A stretch of DNA of 7,468 bases, taken from contig CAVIIZ010000042.1 of NCBI GenBank assembly GCA_963642995.1, positions 1 through 7,468 of the forward strand, in the 5' to 3' direction. Source of the DNA: CAVAWX01 sp963642995. GTDB lineage: Bacteria > Actinomycetota > Coriobacteriia > Coriobacteriales > QAMH01. Both the position numbers and the translations under genes were made by a program. The notes under the pieces are model-generated. The model was not told where the DNA came from. It did no database searches and worked only from the letters and a program-made list of their open reading frames with translations. The first letter of the stretch is position 1; the number at the start of each line of letters is the position of its first letter. Shown in pieces: positions 5,098-7,468 of this stretch.

Positions 5098-5623
5098 ATG
5101 GAACCCCCAAAAGCTCGCATATGCGGCGAGCCGATGAACTCTTTGAACAAAACTCGAACGACACGCCGTGCCTCCTCTCAAGCGTCTTGAGGGTCTTGTA
5201 CAACGTCTCGCCCTGCATTGGCTTACAGCGTGACTTGCGGAACTTCGCGCACTTGCCCGGCTTGTGTGGGTCGCATCCCGTGGCCCGTCGAACGTTGCAC
5301 CACTTGCAGACGCGATTTGTCCACCGCTTCAGCAGGTCAGGGTGGTTTAGTGTCGACGTTGACTCCACGAGGATTACGAGCTTGTACCCCGCCTCCCGCG
5401 CCCTCTCGCACTCGCGGACGAAGCGCGCGTGGTCGCGCCCCACGTCCATGACCAGCTCCTGCACGTCCTTCTTGGTGTCCACCGAGACGTTGGAGCCGTC
5501 CCGCATGTAATCACCGAAGGGAAGGGCGCGCGCCCGGGGCGAGAACTCCACCCCGTGCGCGCGCATCCACCGCTCGATGTGATCGTGTTTCCCGGCTTGC
5601 TGCCGGGTGTCCTCGACGATCAT
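5090..5623 (-). CDS. ERCC4/XPF-type phage nuclease
   Basis: Probably cuts branched or flapped DNA during phage recombination or replication. Seen: 177 residues. The ERCC4 nuclease core is IVEDTRQQ (2-9), GKH (11-13), LPFGDY (34-39), VDTKKD (48-53), then FVRECERAREAGYKLVILVE (68-87). The C-terminal part (135-175) contains GETLYKTLKTLE and FEFC. Known: XPF nucleases carry G-D-x(n)-E-R-K-x-x-x-D; phage homologues often have VD-x-K-x-D, as here. Between them, five cysteines at 106, 109, 117, 125 and 133 begin with CKWC and are spaced 7 residues apart after that, suggesting a zinc-binding insertion. The ATG at 5623 shares its A with the upstream TGA (TGATG), so translation is probably coupled, as there is no strong ribosome binding site. 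The longer frame to 5815 crosses the upstream gene and is a shadow. Confidence 0.88.
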   Translation of the reverse strand: MIVEDTRQQAGKHDHIERWMRAHGVEFSPRARALPFGDYMRDGSNVSVDTKKDVQELVMDVGRDHARFVRECERAREAGYKLVILVESTSTLNHPDLLKRWTNRVCKWCNVRRATGCDPHKPGKCAKFRKSRCKPMQGETLYKTLKTLERRHGVSFEFCSKSSSARRICELLGVPYD

Positions 5624-5874
5624 CAGAACGGGTACGTGCTGTAGGTCTTTGCCACCACGTCCATAACATCGTCCGGCACAAGGTTTTCGTCGATTCGCTT
5701 GAAGCTGACTTCGGCGAACCCATTGTTCTCGGAAAACTCCATGACGAAGAAGGCGTGACCCTCTTCCGGTACGAAATAGACGTTGCCGTTTTTGCTGTGA
5801 CATGAGTGGGTGCATTCAGTGCATCCAGCCACATCAGAGAGCGAGAAGCTAAACGATCCGATTTTCTGGCTCAT
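5623..5874 (-). CDS. Unknown 83-residue phage protein
   Basis: Seen: 83 residues starting MSQKIGSFSFSLSDVAGC. C18-T-E-C21-T-H-S-C25 near the N-terminus could bind metal. The rest alternates short beta-like stretches (NVYFVPEE, AFFVMEF, EVSFKRID) with an acidic segment and ends STYPF. I recognise no family. It sits between the DUF669-like gene and the nuclease, with its stop overlapping the nuclease start by one base, so it belongs to the replication operon. The ATG at 5874 is preferred over the GTG at 5883 because AGGAGG lies 9 bases before the ATG but touches the GTG. The C-terminal Pro-Phe recalls the neighbour's end and the single-strand-binding tip, but this could be coincidence. Function is unknown. 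Confidence 0.75.
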   Translation of the reverse strand: MSQKIGSFSFSLSDVAGCTECTHSCHSKNGNVYFVPEEGHAFFVMEFSENNGFAEVSFKRIDENLVPDDVMDVVAKTYSTYPF

Positions 5875-5887
5875 CAACCTCACCCTC

Positions 5888-6442
5888 CTAGAACGGCGTC
5901 ACGATGCTGTCGTACTCGCTTGCCGCTGCGGCCCTCTTGGCGTCCTCGAGGCTCAGCCACTTGCCCTCGATGGTGCGGTGACGCGCGGGCAGCGCCTTGC
6001 CGCTGCGGACGTCGGCCACGAGGCGCAGGTCGCCGGGCTTGACGTTGGTCTTGACCTCGCCGTCGTTGCCCTCGAACTCGTCCTCGTTGAAGCAGACGCC
6101 CACGGTCTTGCCGGCGAAGTAGGCCAGCGAGGCAACGCCGCCGTTGAAGGCGGACATCGCATCGAAGCCGGGGTTACAGTCGCTGATGGTGTGGAGTCGC
6201 TGCTTGAGCATTCCGAGCGCGTTGTCCTTGTAGCTCAGGCAGATGGAGTGCTTCCAGGGGCGGTCGCTGCCCTTGAAGATACCGGCGTACTCGCCCTCGG
6301 CCACGTCCACCTCCATGCGGACGTACTCGCGGTCGGCCACGTCCTCCATCGCGGTGATGGTGCAGACGTAGTTGCCTGCGGGAAGCGTCCTGTAGTTGCC
6401 GGTGGTGCTCTCGATGATGTCGTTGAAGTTTACCTGGCGCAT
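5888..6442 (-). CDS. DUF669-like protein, probable single-strand DNA-binding partner
   Basis: Seen: 184 residues. Residues 19-60 read as a beta-rich fold (LPAGNYVCTITAMEDV, then YVRMEVDVAEGEYAGIFKG). Residues 108-145 contain YFAGKTVGVCFNEDEFEGNDGEVKTNV split by loops. The acidic-to-hydrophobic end is EYDSIVTPF. Known: DUF669 proteins have the pattern 'P-x-G-x-Y-x-V-x-I', a basic middle and are conserved next to Sak4/AAA_24-type ATPases in phages; bacterial SSB ends in D-D-D-I-P-F, and this protein also ends in Pro-Phe. Inference: it binds single-stranded DNA and helps load the annealing ATPase. It is not a textbook OB-fold match by eye. AAGGAG lies 6 bases before the ATG at 6442, and the ATPase stop is 3 bases upstream. 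Confidence 0.7.
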   Translation of the reverse strand: MRQVNFNDIIESTTGNYRTLPAGNYVCTITAMEDVADREYVRMEVDVAEGEYAGIFKGSDRPWKHSICLSYKDNALGMLKQRLHTISDCNPGFDAMSAFNGGVASLAYFAGKTVGVCFNEDEFEGNDGEVKTNVKPGDLRLVADVRSGKALPARHRTIEGKWLSLEDAKRAAAASEYDSIVTPF

Positions 6443-6445
6443 TTC

Positions 6446-7081
6446 TTACTCCTTCGTCTCAGTGTTGTTCGCGCTCCTGGGCCAGCCCCAGTAGTCGCGG
6501 ATTGCCTCGTCAACTGCCTTAAGGTCGTTGTCCATGACGGGCGGCAGCATTCCCATCGGAGCCTTTGCGAGGTTGAGTCCGTTGTTCTCGGTGACAAAAA
6601 CGTGCTTCCCGTCCCGCACCTCGCAGTTGATAACGATCGGACAGGCGCCTTCGATGCAGTACTTCTCGTCGAGCATCTTGCCGATGGTCTTGACCTTCTC
6701 ATGGCCGTGCTCGTCAACGTCGGTGTGCATCATCAGGTAAGTGATGGTGCCGCTCGGCGTGTCGGTCGCAGCCTTGATTAGCCGTTGGAAATTGAGCGCC
6801 ATGTCGGTGAACTTGGCGTAGCCGGTCTCCTTGGCCCTCTTGAAGTTCTCGTTCTGCATCAGATATGTCGCATCGTCGACCACCCATGACGGGCGCCTGT
6901 TGCTGTGGAGACAGTCGAGCACCTTTCGGTACTCGTCTGTGTTGAACGTGTCCAGCTTCTTGCGGAACGGCAGCGGCTTGTTCAGCACGCTGATGATGCC
7001 TACCTCGTCCGGCTCGAAGTTCCGAAGTGAGGTTGACTTACCGCTCCCGCTCTTGCCGAGCACGAGCGCGATCATTCCCAT
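6446..7081 (-). CDS. Sak4-like / AAA_24 P-loop ATPase, probable single-strand annealing protein
   Basis: Seen: 211 residues. Walker A GKSGSGKS at 9-16; Walker B WVVDD at 66-70. The conserved block TIGKMLDEKYCIEGACPIV (132-150) is followed by strands INCEVRDGKHVFVTENNG and KAPMGMLPP (173-181). Known: these match phage nucleotide-binding ATPases of the AAA_24/Sak4 type, RecA-related and reported to promote single-strand annealing with a partner SSB. Inference: it pairs with the DUF669-like neighbour for recombination or recombination-dependent replication. The ATG at 7081 follows AAGAGG by 6 bases and starts 2 bases after the upstream stop; a longer frame to 7132 adds 17 basic residues that run through the previous gene and are probably not translated. 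The call is solid for the ATPase; the annealing role is by homology. Confidence 0.88.
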   Translation of the reverse strand: MGMIALVLGKSGSGKSTSLRNFEPDEVGIISVLNKPLPFRKKLDTFNTDEYRKVLDCLHSNRRPSWVVDDATYLMQNENFKRAKETGYAKFTDMALNFQRLIKAATDTPSGTITYLMMHTDVDEHGHEKVKTIGKMLDEKYCIEGACPIVINCEVRDGKHVFVTENNGLNLAKAPMGMLPPVMDNDLKAVDEAIRDYWGWPRSANNTETKE

Positions 7082-7083
7082 GG

Positions 7084-7401
7084 CTACCTCTTTTCTAGAT
7101 TGGTTACGTGTACGCCGTTGTATTCCAGGCATTCGACGGCGCCGTCAAGCTGTTCAGATCCGAGCGGCGCGACGCCAGCAGCGAAGTAAATCGGGCTCCC
7201 CTGGTTGAAGTCCCTGTCGAAGGTGTCGACTGAGCAGCCGTAGCATCGGATTGCGCACTTGATGTCGAGCGGGTCGGTTGACGCCGGGGCGCTCATTTCG
7301 AGCTCGTACTTGACTCCATTTCCGCTAGACAACTCTTGCGCCGTTTTGAAGGCCTTTGAATACGCCGCTTCACTGTCGGCGTCCAGCTCCTTTAGTCGCA
7401 T
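7084..7401 (-). CDS. Unknown 105-residue phage protein
   Basis: Seen: 105 residues. An N-terminal helix (MRLKELDADSEAAYSKAFKT) leads into an alternating strand region with C49, C53 and C56 (CAIRCYGC), then mixed polar residues and a short acidic-basic end, LEYNGVHVTNLEKR. No transmembrane segment or known motif is visible; a small alpha/beta fold is likely. I do not recognise it. It overlaps the end of the previous gene and has GGAGG close to the ATG at 7401. It ends 2 bases before the Sak4-like start, so the same polycistronic message carries it. A role in early replication is inferred only from position. Confidence 0.72.
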   Translation of the reverse strand: MRLKELDADSEAAYSKAFKTAQELSSGNGVKYELEMSAPASTDPLDIKCAIRCYGCSVDTFDRDFNQGSPIYFAAGVAPLGSEQLDGAVECLEYNGVHVTNLEKR

Positions 7402-7468
7402 TGCTCCTCCAAAGTGATCTTGTAGACCTTGCCGAAGTCCAGCGAGGTCAGCGTGTCGCGCGGGACAG
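7392..7468 (-). CDS. 3' end of an unknown gene, cut at the window edge
   Basis: Only the last 24 codons are present, ending FGKVYKITLEEQCD and TAA at 7392-7394. The frame is open to the edge, its stop overlaps the ATG of the next gene by 10 bases, and the reading sense matches the operon. The other two minus-strand frames give a stop near the edge or an unlikely fusion. Nothing can be said about function. Confidence 0.6.
   Translation of the reverse strand, partial: VPRDTLTSLDFGKVYKITLEEQCD

Noticed and set aside
5810..6781. A 323-codon plus-strand frame across the DUF669-like and ATPase genes
   Set aside because: It crosses two well-supported minus-strand genes, has no convincing ribosome binding site, and its Val/Ala/Asp-rich sequence looks like a codon shadow.

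Overview
The window looks like part of a double-stranded DNA phage or prophage from a high-GC bacterial host. Every gene I can support lies on the minus strand, so transcription runs from 7468 down to 1. The genes are packed with overlaps or gaps of a few bases, and most have a clear GGAGG-type ribosome binding site. The gene content is an early replication and recombination module followed by small accessory genes and the start of a late-type regulator. The host is uncertain. The G+C richness, Shine-Dalgarno use and gene set would fit a gut actinobacterium such as a coriobacterium, but nothing in the sequence proves it.

Layout in transcription order: the 3' end of an unknown gene (7392-7468); an unknown 105-residue protein (7084-7401); a Sak4/AAA_24-type P-loop ATPase (6446-7081); a DUF669-like, probable single-strand-binding protein (5888-6442); an unknown 83-residue protein (5623-5874); an ERCC4/XPF-type nuclease (5090-5623); and a large primase-polymerase/superfamily 3 helicase (2866-5097). 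A non-coding gap of about 200 bp follows (2667-2865). It holds an array of 9-10 bp repeats with the core TCRGTAC, arranged in direct and inverted pairs around an AT-rich tract, and I read it as a candidate replication origin and/or operator. Downstream are a 247-residue protein with an apparent internal domain duplication (1923-2666), a zinc-ribbon protein (1645-1920), a protein with three Myb/SANT-like repeats (1076-1648), a DUF3310 protein (544-1008), a 39-residue membrane protein starting at TTG (360-479), and the start of a RinA/ArpU-like late regulator that runs off the left edge (1-363).

The right-hand genes make a coherent set: annealing or recombination ATPase, single-strand-binding partner, junction or flap nuclease, and primase-helicase, with a candidate origin just beyond the last one. 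Composition changes across the window. From about 1 to 1920 and again near 2340-2560 it is extremely G+C-rich (53 of 60 bases by hand count at 1261-1320), while the replication genes are much less so (31 of 60 at 3961-4020). This suggests a mosaic join close to the repeat region.

I saw no tRNA, rRNA, CRISPR array, transposase or integrase. The most unusual items are the repeat array, an apparent duplicated P-loop in the helicase domain, and the paired domain in the 247-residue protein.
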